Under the pieces are notes generated by a model, which saw nothing but the letters and a program-made list of their open reading frames with translations, ran no database searches and was not told the origin of the DNA. From contig JAAVWC010000031.1 of NCBI GenBank assembly GCA_023910675.1, forward strand, positions 1 to 34,941: a stretch of DNA of 34,941 bases. The letters run 5' to 3'. Origin of the DNA: Gemmatimonas sp. (lineage in GTDB: Bacteria; Gemmatimonadota; Gemmatimonadetes; Gemmatimonadales; Gemmatimonadaceae). Both the position numbers and the translations under genes were made by a program. The stretch's first letter is position 1. Each line of letters opens with the position of its first letter. Of the stretch, positions 1 to 8,038 are shown one piece after another.

Positions 1-1
1 C

Positions 2-1342
2 GGCGCGGCACCTGGCGCGGCACCACCGTCAGGGGCCGTAGCAGTCGCGAGCGCCCCCGTGCCCGCGGCACCGGGCAGTGCAGCACTGGCCGTCATTCCC
101 GTGCAGGTCACGTATGTGTTGCGCGCGTTGCGGCCATCGCTCGACTCGCTCTTTCCGGCGCGCGATTCGTTGTCGGCAGCGCGTTGCGCCAATGCCGCGG
201 GGTTGGTGTGCCACCAGTACGTCTATCGGCGGGAGCCGCTGGCGCTGCGGGCCGACGGCAGCCGGCTGACCATCGAGACGGAGCTTGCGTATCGTGCCCG
301 GCTGGGGGTCGTGGGCGGGGCGCGGGTGGCGAGCTGCGGCTATGCGCCAGAAGCCATGCGCCGGGCGTCGCTGAGCATGAGCACCGCGCTGTACTGGCGC
401 CGCGATTGGCGCATCGGGGCGCAGGACACCAAGCTGGCGGCCGCGCTGCGTGACCCCTGCCTGGTGACGGCGCTCGGCGTGAACGCGACGAGTACGTTGC
501 AGGGCGTTATCGACCGGCAGCTGGCCACGTTCGCGGCCGATGCCGACACCGCCATTCCTTCAGCGGCCGACTTCAAGCCGCTCGCCGATTCGTTGTGGCA
601 GAGTTTTCTCGAGCCCACGGCCCTCGACTCACTGTCCTCGTTGTGGCTGGTGCTCGACCCTGAGGCGGTTCGCGTCACACCATTCGTGGGCAACGGCATC
701 AACATCACCACCAATCTCGTGCTGTACGCGCGGCCACGAGTGGTGGCCGGCGCCAAGCCCGTCGTGCGCAAGCGGCCGCTGCCGCCGCTCGCGCTGGGGC
801 AGGCGCCGCGGGAGTTCTCGGTGCCCGTCACGGTGGAACTACCGTTCGTCGAACTCGGCCGTCGTGCCACTGCGCTGCTGGTCGAGGAAACGGCACAGCA
901 GAGCGTCAAGATCGATTCGGTGTTTGTGCGCGGAACCGGAGACACGGTGTACGTGGACCTCGCGGTATCGGGGGCGCTGCGTGGACGCCTGGGGCTCACC
1001 TCGCGGTTGCGATGGGACGCGACGGCTCGTGAGCTGCGCCTCGACGATCTCGATTGGACGTTGCAAAGTCGTGGTGCCCTTTCGCGGGTGAAAGCGACGC
1101 TCGCGGCGCCGCTGGTGTCGCTCGCCGTACGTCGCGCTACGAGTGGTGGTCGGGTCCCGCTCAAGGCGCAGCTCGATTCCGTGCGGGCCGAATTATTGGT
1201 GTTGCTGAATGGGACGCTGGCGCCGGGAGTCGTCATGGGCAGCAGCGTGCGCGAGGTACAGATTACCCAAGTGACCACGACCGCCAGTGCGATCGTGGTG
1301 CGGGCACTGTTGACGGGGCAGAGTGGGGTATGGATTCAGTGA
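2..1342 (+). CDS. DUF4403 family protein, 5' end outside the window
   Basis: The reading frame is open from the left edge of the window (first full codon at 2) to TGA at 1340-1342, so the start lies upstream and the first visible residues (Ala/Pro/Gly-rich) are probably a linker after a signal or lipoprotein segment. The visible part is about 446 residues. A pattern of repeated beta-rich segments, an N-I-T-T-N-L run followed by a V-V-A-G-A-K-P segment, a 'LPPLALG' stretch and a C-terminal region alternating charged helix and strand (about 1100-1340) resemble the DUF4403 family of secreted or lipid-anchored proteins of roughly 450-530 residues, whose function is unknown. A GTG at 59 could be miscalled as the start, but the frame continues upstream of it. 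The next gene begins 31 nt downstream. Family assignment is by recall of sequence pattern and is moderate; the coding status is secure. Confidence 0.6.
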   Translation, partial: GAAPGAAPPSGAVAVASAPVPAAPGSAALAVIPVQVTYVLRALRPSLDSLFPARDSLSAARCANAAGLVCHQYVYRREPLALRADGSRLTIETELAYRARLGVVGGARVASCGYAPEAMRRASLSMSTALYWRRDWRIGAQDTKLAAALRDPCLVTALGVNATSTLQGVIDRQLATFAADADTAIPSAADFKPLADSLWQSFLEPTALDSLSSLWLVLDPEAVRVTPFVGNGINITTNLVLYARPRVVAGAKPVVRKRPLPPLALGQAPREFSVPVTVELPFVELGRRATALLVEETAQQSVKIDSVFVRGTGDTVYVDLAVSGALRGRLGLTSRLRWDATARELRLDDLDWTLQSRGALSRVKATLAAPLVSLAVRRATSGGRVPLKAQLDSVRAELLVLLNGTLAPGVVMGSSVREVQITQVTTTASAIVVRALLTGQSGVWIQ

Positions 1343-1373
1343 CGTCGCACGCACCTTCATCTCCGGACTTTTC

Positions 1374-2336
1374 ATGATCCGCTATTCGAACCTGACTCGC
1401 GTCGTGCTCGCCGCTTCCCTGTGCATGGCGGGAGCGGTCCACGCGCAGTCTCGTCCCGCCATCAGCGACAGCGTGACCGCGAAACTCATGCGCCGGCTGT
1501 CCGCGCTCTCGGCCGACAGCATGGAAGGGCGGCGTGCCGGTTCGCCCGGTGGGGCGCGGGCGCGCGCGTGGATCGTGCGCGAACTGCAGGCCATTGGGGT
1601 GCCGCCGCTGGGCGCGCGCTACGACATGCCGTTTGCGCTGCGCATGCGCGCGCCCGGGCCCGATTCCGTGGGCGCCAACATCATTGCGCGCATTCCGGGC
1701 ACGAATCCCAATGGGCCGGCGATGGTGATCAGTGCGCACTACGATCACCTGGGCGTTCGCAACGGCGAGATCTTCAACGGCGCCGATGACGATGCCAGTG
1801 GCTGTGTCACGCTGCTCATGATCGCCGAACGCCTCATGGCGCAACGTCCGCAGCACGATGTCATCTTGGCGTTCTTCGATGCCGAAGAGGGAGGGCTGCA
1901 GGGCGCGCGTGCGTTCGTGGCCACCCCGCCACTGCCGCTCGAGCGCGTGGCGGTGGACGTGAACCTCGACATGATCGCACGCCAGGACGGCGGGGCCCTG
2001 TGGGTGGCCGGAACGTCGCACTACCCGTTCCTCAAGCCATTCGCCGAGGCGGCGGCCAAGAACACCCCCGTAACCATCCGGTTCGGGCACGACACCAAGG
2101 ACCTCAAGCCCGGCGACGACTGGACCAATTCGTCGGACCACGGTGCCTTCCACGGCAAGGGCATCCCCTTCCTCTACCTTGGCGTCGAGGACCACCCCGA
2201 CTACCACAAGTCCGGGGACGATGCCGACAAGGTCGACCCGGCGTTTTTCCGCGGGACCATGGAATTCGCTGCCGCCCTCGTGCGGAAGCTCGACGCGGCC
2301 TTGTCGTCGTTGCCGGCGCGCGCCGATAAACGCTGA
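1374..2336 (+). CDS. Secreted M28 family zinc aminopeptidase
   Basis: Predicted 320-residue exported metallopeptidase. I chose ATG 1374 because it opens a signal peptide (M-I-R-Y-S-N-L-T-R, hydrophobic core, cleavage after V-H-A before Q-S); an in-frame GTG at 1323 would add 17 residues overlapping the previous gene. M28 zinc-site motifs are present in order: S-A-H-Y-D-H-L (first His ligand), N-G-A-D-D-D-A-S-G (bridging Asp), F-D-A-E-E-G-G (catalytic Glu and Glu ligand), N-L-D-M-I (Asp ligand) and, near the C-terminus, S-S-D-H-G-A-F with the last His. Members of this family release N-terminal amino acids from peptides in the periplasm or outside the cell. It lies 31 nt after the DUF4403 gene and may be co-transcribed with it. 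Exact substrate specificity cannot be read from the sequence. Confidence 0.92.
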   Translation: MIRYSNLTRVVLAASLCMAGAVHAQSRPAISDSVTAKLMRRLSALSADSMEGRRAGSPGGARARAWIVRELQAIGVPPLGARYDMPFALRMRAPGPDSVGANIIARIPGTNPNGPAMVISAHYDHLGVRNGEIFNGADDDASGCVTLLMIAERLMAQRPQHDVILAFFDAEEGGLQGARAFVATPPLPLERVAVDVNLDMIARQDGGALWVAGTSHYPFLKPFAEAAAKNTPVTIRFGHDTKDLKPGDDWTNSSDHGAFHGKGIPFLYLGVEDHPDYHKSGDDADKVDPAFFRGTMEFAAALVRKLDAALSSLPARADKR

Positions 2337-2367
2337 GGGATTGGTCAGCCTCCCGCTGAACTGCGGA

Positions 2368-2508
2368 AACAGCACCACAGAGGACACAGGCGGGACACAG
2401 AAATAACACAGATCAAGGATCAAGCGGACGGACTGTGCAGACTGTCAGGAATCCCCGCAGTTCTCCGCGTTCATTCGGTGACCCCTCCGTGTCTTCTGTG
2501 GCGCTGTT
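2368..2508. repeat. Imperfect inverted repeat in the intergenic region
   Basis: The 22-nt segment 2368-2389 (AACAGC then ACCACAGAGGACACAG) matches the reverse complement of 2487-2508 at 19 of 22 positions. A second, nested pair lies inside or next to it: GAACTGCGG at 2357-2365 against CCGCAGTTC at 2455-2463. The arms are about 100 nt apart. The 'CACAGAGGACACAG' wording resembles dispersed intergenic palindromes seen in several high-GC soil phyla, but whether it recurs in this genome cannot be tested from one window. No gene is visible in 2337-2533. Confidence 0.5.
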
Positions 2509-2533
2509 AACCGCCGTGACCGCTGTAAACGAC

Positions 2534-2568
2534 GAAGGGCCGCCCGTTCGAAAACGGGACGGCCCTTC
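2534..2568. terminator. Strong GC hairpin, probable intrinsic terminator
   Basis: GAAGGGCCG-CCCGTT at 2534-2548 pairs with AACGGGACGGCCCTTC at 2553-2568 with a one-base bulge and a CGAA loop. It sits about 200 nt beyond the M28 stop codon and directly downstream of the minus-strand mini-transcript described at 2579-2857. It has no long T tract on either side, so it may act as a transcript-end stem for both strands; for the minus transcript it is the only candidate end. Confidence 0.6.
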
Positions 2569-2578
2569 ATGACTTCCC

Positions 2579-2699
2579 TGCCGGCTCGAGGAGACCCTGA
2601 ACCGGAAGAACCCGATTTACTGGGCGCCGATCAGGAGATCGCAAGCCCAGAACGAGCCGGCATGGGGACTGGCACTAGACAAATGACCACCTCCTCGAG
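2579..2699 (-). promoter_or_regulatory. Mutually exclusive RNA stems around a ribosome-binding site
   Basis: On the minus-strand RNA three segments can pair in two exclusive ways. Segment A (2691-2699, CTCGAGGAG, part of the Shine-Dalgarno of the small ORF) is complementary over 9 nt to segment C (2585-2593). Segment B (2653-2662, inside the small ORF) is complementary over 10 nt to 2579-2588, which overlaps the same segment C. So C either hides the ribosome site or folds onto the coding sequence. Upstream there is another 8-bp stem (2714-2721 with 2761-2768, CCGGTGTG/CACACCGG). This layout resembles attenuators or self-regulated leader peptides. It is inferred by eye from complementarity, without folding energies. 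Confidence 0.4.
2617..2682 (-). CDS. Possible 21-residue small peptide (TTG start)
   Basis: A minus-strand ORF of 21 codons plus TAA starts at TTG 2682-2680. It is preceded at a spacing of 7 nt by a near-perfect Shine-Dalgarno, GAGGAGGTGG (about 2687-2696), and followed by a strong hairpin at 2534-2568. The peptide begins M-S-S-A-S-P-H-A-G and ends F-W-A-C-D-L-L-I-G-A-Q: one Cys, one Trp, an amphipathic tail. The same frame is open upstream for 66 more codons (to 2880) but that extension has no good ribosome site. I do not recognise the peptide and no maturation or export enzyme lies next to it. It could be a leader peptide, a small regulatory protein, or a chance ORF inside a small RNA. Confidence 0.35.
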   Translation of the reverse strand: MSSASPHAGSFWACDLLIGAQ

Positions 2700-2828
2700 A
2701 TAGGGTGAAACATCCGGTGTGAACCACCACCGAGAGAATAACGCCGCCCTTCAGAAACAGCACACCGGCTGGCTGCCGGGGCCGGATGGTCCGGTCGGTT
2801 ACGCGGCCGCTCCTCCGCGATGCCGAAC

Positions 2829-2857
2829 ATGCTAGGGCATGAACCGCCCGTAGGCAA
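2829..2857 (-). promoter_or_regulatory. Candidate sigma-70-type promoter for the minus-strand mini-transcript
   Basis: On the minus strand TTGCCT (2857-2852) and TAGCAT (2834-2829) are separated by exactly 17 nt. A transcript starting near 2822 would run about 290 nt through the small ORF to the hairpin at 2534-2568. A short palindrome, CATGC-TAGG-GCATG (2828-2841), overlaps the -10 element. The rest of 2863-3049, up to the kinase start on the other strand, shows no gene and no clear promoter. Confidence 0.4.
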
Positions 2858-3049
2858 TAGTTGAACTGGGGAAATATCACATTCCTGTCGCCTGCGCCGC
2901 CCCCGGTTTTCTCTGTGAAACGACTTCATGAGGATCGCCAGAGAATCGGTCGCGTGGGGTTGCACCGGCCGGTGGCAGCGTGAATAGTTGGGAACGCGCC
3001 GACGCGGCCACCTCCGTGCGGTTGGCCGCCTCTGTTCATCGCCCGTTAC

Positions 3050-5339
3050 GTGACCCTCCCTCCCCATATCACCGAGCTACTCGACACCCGCTTTTCCATT
3101 GAGCGGGAGCTTGGGCGTGGGGGGATGTCGACGGTCTATCTGGCGAATGACCGCAAGCTCGGGCGGAAAGTGGCGCTCAAGCTGCTCCGCGCCGATATCG
3201 CCGTCGAACCGGAACGGTTCGCCCAGGAGATCTACGTTACGGCACAATTGCAGCACCCGCACATTCTGCCGCTGCTCGATGCGGACGAAATAGACGGGCG
3301 CGCCTACTACGTCATGCCCTACGTCGAGGGCGAATCGCTGCGCGATCGCATGAAGCGGGAAGGGCGCCTGCCGCTGCTGGTGGCGGTGCGCCTGGCTCGG
3401 GAAGTGGCCGGTGCCCTGGCGCACGCGCATACACGAGACGTCGTGCACCGCGATATCAAGCCCGAAAACATTCTCGTTTCGGCGGGGCACGCGTTGGTCG
3501 CGGACTTCGGCATCGCCCGCATGCGAATGTCGGCGGCCGACAACGACAGCGCCGACAACAGCCTCACGCAACCCGGACTCGCGATCGGCACGCCGGCGTA
3601 CATGAGCCCCGAGCAATCGCTAGGCGACGCGGTTGACGGGCGCACCGACATCTTTGCGCTCGGCTGCGTGTTGTACGAAATGATCGCCGGACGTCTGCCG
3701 TTCGTTGGCAGCGGGGCCATGGGCATGCTCTCTGCCAAGATGGCCGGTCAGTTCGCCTCGCTGGCCGATGTGCGCGACGATGTGCCCGAGGCGCTCGAAG
3801 CGCTGTTGCGCCGGCTGGTCGCGCGTGATCCCGATCAACGTCCCGCTCGCGCTGCGGATGTGGTCGTCGAGTTGGAAGCGGCACTCCAGGGCACCGTTAT
3901 GACGCCGCTGCCGCGCGCGGTCGAACTACCGCCCAACGCGGTGGCGGTGCTCGCGTTCGCCAGCATCAGTCCCGATGCCGAAGACGAATATCTCGCCGAA
4001 GGGATGAGCGAAGCGATCATGCACGCACTCGCCAAGGTGCCGGGGCTGCGCGTGATTGCCCGGACGTCCGCGTTCGCCTTCAAGGGCAGTGACAAAGATG
4101 CGCGGGAAATTGCCGCACGCCTCAAGGTGCGGCACCTCGTTGAGGGCAGTGTGCGACGCGCGGGACAACGGCTGCGTGTCACGGCCAAGCTCATCGACGG
4201 CGAATCCTCACTCGAGCTGTGGTCCGAGCGATTCGACCGGCAGATCGACGATGTGTTCGCCGTCGAAGATGAGTTGGCCGGCGCGGTTGCGGCGCAGCTC
4301 CGGACGGTGGTGGCGGCGCACGGTGGTGAGCGCCTGGCCACTCGGCAGCCGCAAGCGGCCCCCACGTTCAGCGTCGAGGCCTACGAGCAGTACCTCAAGG
4401 GACGCTATTGGTGGGGACAGCGCACGGCCGTTGGCATGCAGCGCAGCGTCGAGCATCTGCAGGATGCCTTGCGCATCGACTCGAAGTTCACGCTGGCCTA
4501 CGCGGCAGCTGGCCGAGACGTTCGCGACCATGGGGCTGTACGGAATGGCGGCGCCGCACGAAGTCGCGCCGCTGGCTCGTGACGCGGCCAACCGGGCGCT
4601 CGCCATCGACCCCCGTTCAGCTGGTGCGCTCTGCGCACGCGCCTGCGTGCGGGCATTCTTCGAGTGGGAGTGGGAAGAGGCCGAGAAGGACTTCCGTGCT
4701 GCCATCGACGCCGACCCGCAGTATCCGACGGCGTATCAGTGGTTTGCGAGTACCGTGCTGGTACCGCACGGCCGCTTCGCTGAGGCGCAGCAGTTGCTGG
4801 CGCGTGCGCACGACCTCGATCCGCTTTCGCTGTCCCTGACGGTCAGCCGGTCTGCGGCGGCATACTATGCGCGCGACCGGAAAGGGGCCGAGGGGTTCGC
4901 GCGCGAGGCGCTGCATCAGGACGCGAACTTCTCGATGGGCCACTTCTTCCTTGGCGTCGCCCTCGAGCTCTCCGGTGCACATGCAGAGGCTGCGCACGCG
5001 CTTTCGCGTGCGGTGTCGCTGGCCGACAGCACGGAGGCCTTGGCCGCGCTCGGTGTGGTGCAGGTCGCCCTCGGCGACGCCGCTGCCGTTGACGCGACGC
5101 GCGCCGAGCTCGAACGACGCGGCCGTTTGCAGTATCTGTCGCCGGTCTTGCTCGCACAGATCGCCGCCCGGACCGGCGACGAGCAATCGGCGCTCTGGTA
5201 TCTCGAACGTGCGACAGAATTCCGGTCGGCCGACCTGATTTGGGTAGGGGTTCGTCCCGTGTTCGAGTCGCTGCGAACTCACCCTACTTATCGTCGCATC
5301 TTGTCCGAATTGCGTCTTCCGCTGCCTGCCGCGTCGTAG
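3050..5339 (+). CDS. Ser/Thr protein kinase with TolB-like and TPR regions, one-base frameshift near 4508
   Basis: With one base removed near 4508 this encodes 762 residues from GTG 3050. Kinase domain at about 16-280: glycine loop L-G-R-G-G-M-S-T-V-Y (21-30), K44 of V-A-L-K, H-R-D-I-K-P-E-N (133-140, catalytic D135), D-F-G at 152-154, G-T-P-A-Y-M-S-P-E activation segment. A TolB/adenylate-cyclase-associated-type region follows (A-V-L-A-F, then E-G-M-S-E-A-I, about 300-435), then TPR-like helices to the end. No transmembrane segment separates kinase and sensor part, unlike many PknB relatives, so it is probably cytosolic. In frame 3050 the protein stops at 4582 with a nonsense tail; the other frame resumes at L-A-E-T-F-A-T-M-G-L-Y-G. 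Dropping G4508 restores L-A-Y-A-A-L-A-E-T exactly. Most likely a sequence error; a true pseudogene is possible. Substrates are unknown. Confidence 0.85.
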
Positions 5340-5420
5340 TCGCCAGGACATTCGGTGCTACCCGCTGTGCGGCGGCTTCTGTTGTTGGATCATACGCTGT
5401 CACCAGACTCCCTGCCTTCC

Positions 5421-7670
5421 ATGCACTCCTCTGTGTTCGGTGCACCGCGGTCCGTCGTGCTCTTCACGATGCTGGCCTCGTCCCTCGTCGCCACGCCGCA
5501 CGCGGCATTGGCGCAAGCTGGTGGTCGAAGCGCCGCCGGTAATGCGGCCCCCGCCGCGTCCGCCGCGTCCGCCGCGCTCCCCAAGGGACCACGCGCCATG
5601 ATCCTCGGTGATTGGTATCGCGTGGTGAACGTCGGATCGCCCGCCGTGTCTCCCGATGGCAAGCGGGTCGCGATGACGGTCACCAAGACCGTCGAAAGCG
5701 AGAACCGCCGACACAGCGAGATCTGGGTGGTGAATACAGCCGGTGGAGAACCGCAGCGGTGGACGTCGCCCAATACCGAAAGCAGCAATCCCCGTTGGTC
5801 GTCCGACGGCAAGTATCTGTTCTTCACCTCCACGCGTACCGGTGGGAAGGGGAACACGTGGGCCATTCGCCTCGATCAGCCGAGCGGTGAAGCGGTGCAG
5901 GTGCCGGAGTATCCCACAGGCTCCATGCCGCTCGACGGTTCGTTCGCGGTGTTTGTCGACGCGGCGTCGCCGGCGCCTCAGGTCGCGAGCAACGATCCGT
6001 TCAACAGCATGCCTGCCATGGCGCGTCCGCCGTACGACGCGATTACGCGGCCCGCCGCGTCGGCGCGCTTCGATGGGCGCCATGTCGTCGACATGACGTA
6101 CAAGAACAACGGCACCGGCTTCGTCCCGGGACGTCGCACCCCGCGTGCGTGGCGGCCGCAGCAGCTATTCCGTCAGGCGGTCGGCGATACCACCAAGAAG
6201 CCGCTCACCAACACGGCCTACTCGCACCGCAATCCGGTCGTCTCACCAGACGGCAAGTGGGTGGCGTTCGTCGCCGACGCGCGCCTGCGCGCTGACAGTG
6301 CGGTGGATCTCGAGCGCGACTCGATCGCGAAGCTGCCGTACAACAAGGCGCGCGACGAAGCCGAGCGCAACGACGCAGATATCTATGTCGTCGATGCGAT
6401 GAACGGCGGGACGCCGCGCAAGGTGGCCGAGTGGATGGGCGCCGAGTCGGCGCTTACCTGGTCGCCCGATGGCAAGCAGCTGGCGTTCATTGGCCGGCCG
6501 GCGCGCACGAAGAACGCGCGCATCTACACGGTGAACGTGGCGGGCGGCGAGCCGCGCAATCTGCTGGGCGAGTGGCAGTTCGAGCCGTCGGACATCGATT
6601 GGCTCAAGACGGGCCTGCTGCAGTTCACCGCCGACATTGGCGGCCGTTCGGCGGTGCTTCGCGCGGATCTCACCGGGAAGTCGGCACCGAAGGAATTGGT
6701 GAGCGGGCGCCGGCAGCTCCGCGGCGCGAGCTATGACGCTGCCGGTGCCACGATGGCGTTTGTGGCCACCACGCCGACGAGCCCCACGGAACTGTACGTC
6801 GCCAAGGCCGACGGCACTGGTGAGCGCAAGCTCACCGACTTCAACAAGGACGTGAACGCCGATGTGGTGTGGAGCGACGCGGAGCGCTTCACGTACAAGA
6901 GCGTGGGGAACCTCGAGATCGAAGGCTGGCTCATGAAGCCGTACGGCTACGAGGCCGGCAAGAAGTATCCCATGGTCATCTACATTCACGGCGGCCCGCA
7001 CTCGGCGTACGGCGAAGGCTGGTTCGACGAATTCCAGAACCTCGCGGCGCAGGGAATGTTCGTGCTCTTCACCAACCCGCGTGGGTCGAGCGGTTACGGG
7101 GCCGACTTCACGTACAGCACGCGTGGCCGGTGGGGCATGGAAGACTACGATGACCTCATGAAGGCCGTGGACATCGTGGCGGCGCGCCCCGATGTGGACA
7201 GCACGCGCATGGGTGCCACCGGCGGTTCGTACGGCGGCTTCATGACCACGTGGATGGCCACCAAGACCGATCGCTTCAAGGCCATCGAAACCGATCGCAC
7301 CATTACCGACTGGACGTACTGGTATGGCGCGAGCGATGCGCAGGGGCTCACCGAGTTCGAGTTCTACGGCAAGCCGTGGGACAACCAGGCGCTCTACGAC
7401 ACGCTTTCGCCCATTCGCTACGTGAGCAACGTGAAAACGCCCATGCTCATCGTGCAGAGTGAAGAAGATCACCGCACCCCCATGGGGAGCGCGGAGATCT
7501 GGTTCATGTCGCTCAAGAAGCAGGGCGTTCCGGTGGAGCTGGTGCGGTACCCGCGCAGCAACCACGACCTGAGCCGCACGGGCGAGCCGTGGTTGCTGGT
7601 GGACCGGCTGGGCCGGCTACGGCAGTGGTTTGGGTACTGGCTGCAGGGCGCTCAGACGGCGAACCGGTAA
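5421..7670 (+). CDS. Secreted S9 family peptidase (prolyl-oligopeptidase/acylaminoacyl type)
   Basis: 749 residues from ATG 5421, chosen because it opens a signal peptide ending A-L-A-Q-A-G; an upstream in-frame ATG at 5355 adds 22 unconvincing residues. The N-terminal two thirds contain PD40/beta-propeller-type repeats (S-P-D-G-K, W-S-P-D-G-K, W-S-S-D-G-K). The C-terminal alpha/beta-hydrolase carries G-G-S-Y-G-G with nucleophile Ser603, Asp683 in E-E-D-H-R-T-P and His715 in S-N-H-D-L-S, the complete S9 triad. Family members cleave oligopeptides or remove N-acylated residues; here it probably acts outside the cytoplasm on peptides released by enzymes such as the M28 peptidase upstream. An Ala-rich stretch after the signal peptide (about residues 35-60) is a linker. 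No terminator-like hairpin is convincing after 7670. Confidence 0.93.
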   Translation: MHSSVFGAPRSVVLFTMLASSLVATPHAALAQAGGRSAAGNAAPAASAASAALPKGPRAMILGDWYRVVNVGSPAVSPDGKRVAMTVTKTVESENRRHSEIWVVNTAGGEPQRWTSPNTESSNPRWSSDGKYLFFTSTRTGGKGNTWAIRLDQPSGEAVQVPEYPTGSMPLDGSFAVFVDAASPAPQVASNDPFNSMPAMARPPYDAITRPAASARFDGRHVVDMTYKNNGTGFVPGRRTPRAWRPQQLFRQAVGDTTKKPLTNTAYSHRNPVVSPDGKWVAFVADARLRADSAVDLERDSIAKLPYNKARDEAERNDADIYVVDAMNGGTPRKVAEWMGAESALTWSPDGKQLAFIGRPARTKNARIYTVNVAGGEPRNLLGEWQFEPSDIDWLKTGLLQFTADIGGRSAVLRADLTGKSAPKELVSGRRQLRGASYDAAGATMAFVATTPTSPTELYVAKADGTGERKLTDFNKDVNADVVWSDAERFTYKSVGNLEIEGWLMKPYGYEAGKKYPMVIYIHGGPHSAYGEGWFDEFQNLAAQGMFVLFTNPRGSSGYGADFTYSTRGRWGMEDYDDLMKAVDIVAARPDVDSTRMGATGGSYGGFMTTWMATKTDRFKAIETDRTITDWTYWYGASDAQGLTEFEFYGKPWDNQALYDTLSPIRYVSNVKTPMLIVQSEEDHRTPMGSAEIWFMSLKKQGVPVELVRYPRSNHDLSRTGEPWLLVDRLGRLRQWFGYWLQGAQTANR

Positions 7671-7697
7671 ATGGGGCGGTCGCCGTAAAGGGTCGCC

Positions 7698-7730
7698 CGA
7701 CAACAGAGCGCGGTTGTCGATTGACAACCG
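7698..7730. promoter_or_regulatory. Palindromic operator array upstream of the HicA-like/HTH pair
   Basis: A perfect 8-4-8 palindrome at 7711-7730 (CGGTTGTC, GATT, GACAACCG) contains the -35 hexamer TTGACA. A third half-site, CGACAAC, lies at 7698-7704 and pairs with GTTGTCG at 7713-7719. Three copies of GACAAC/GTTGTC in 33 bp, overlapping the promoter, are what an autoregulating repressor would need; the HTH protein encoded two genes down is the obvious candidate. The binding itself is inference. Confidence 0.6.
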
Positions 7731-7749
7731 AGGCGCTGCTGCCGATACT
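7721..7749 (+). promoter_or_regulatory. Sigma-70-type promoter of the HicA-like/HTH pair
   Basis: TTGACA (7721-7726, full consensus) and GATACT (7744-7749, four of six) are separated by exactly 17 nt. The likely start site lies close to the ribosome site TAGGAG (7754-7759), so the leader is very short. The -35 element lies inside the palindrome at 7711-7730. Confidence 0.65.
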
Positions 7750-7764
7750 CCAATAGGAGCGCCA

Positions 7765-8019
7765 ATGAGCAGAAAGCCGCACCCAGACAAAGACATTGAA
7801 AAGGCGCTCGAACACGCGGAGTCACACGGCTGGACCGTCGAACAAGGTGGCTCTCACTGTTGGGGCCGCATGTATTGCCCAAGGAACGACGACAGCTGCC
7901 GTTGCGGGGAATTCTGCATCACCAGCGTTTGGAGTACGCCGAGGAACGCAGGGAATCATGCCAGGCAGTTGAGACGAGTGGTCGATAACTGCACCGCACG
8001 AGACCCTGAGCGCGCCTGA
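7765..8019 (+). CDS. Cys-rich HicA-like small protein (putative toxin)
   Basis: 84 residues from ATG 7765, preceded by TAGGAG at good spacing. The core fits the double-stranded-RNA-binding-like HicA fold: an N-terminal helix (D-I-E-K-A-L-E-H-A), H-G-W-T-V-E-Q-G-G-S-H with His31 in the place of the HicA catalytic His, then W-S-T-P-R-N-A-G-N-H-A-R-Q-L-R-R resembling the tail that follows the last strand of HicA proteins. It differs from ordinary HicA in having six Cys, four of them (C38, C45, C47, C51) grouped as a possible zinc site. It shares a promoter with the HTH gene 19 nt downstream, not with a HicB gene. HicA toxins cleave mRNA; whether this one does is untested. Lower GC than its neighbours suggests transfer. 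Confidence is high for a gene and moderate for the fold. Confidence 0.7.
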   Translation: MSRKPHPDKDIEKALEHAESHGWTVEQGGSHCWGRMYCPRNDDSCRCGEFCITSVWSTPRNAGNHARQLRRVVDNCTARDPERA

Positions 8020-8038
8020 GGCAATGCGGAGAGAAGAT

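Noticed and set aside
4490..4530. Programmed ribosomal frameshifting in the kinase gene
   Set aside because: There is no slippery heptamer or stimulatory stem at the break, and eight other breaks of the same one-base type in unrelated genes make an error the simpler explanation.
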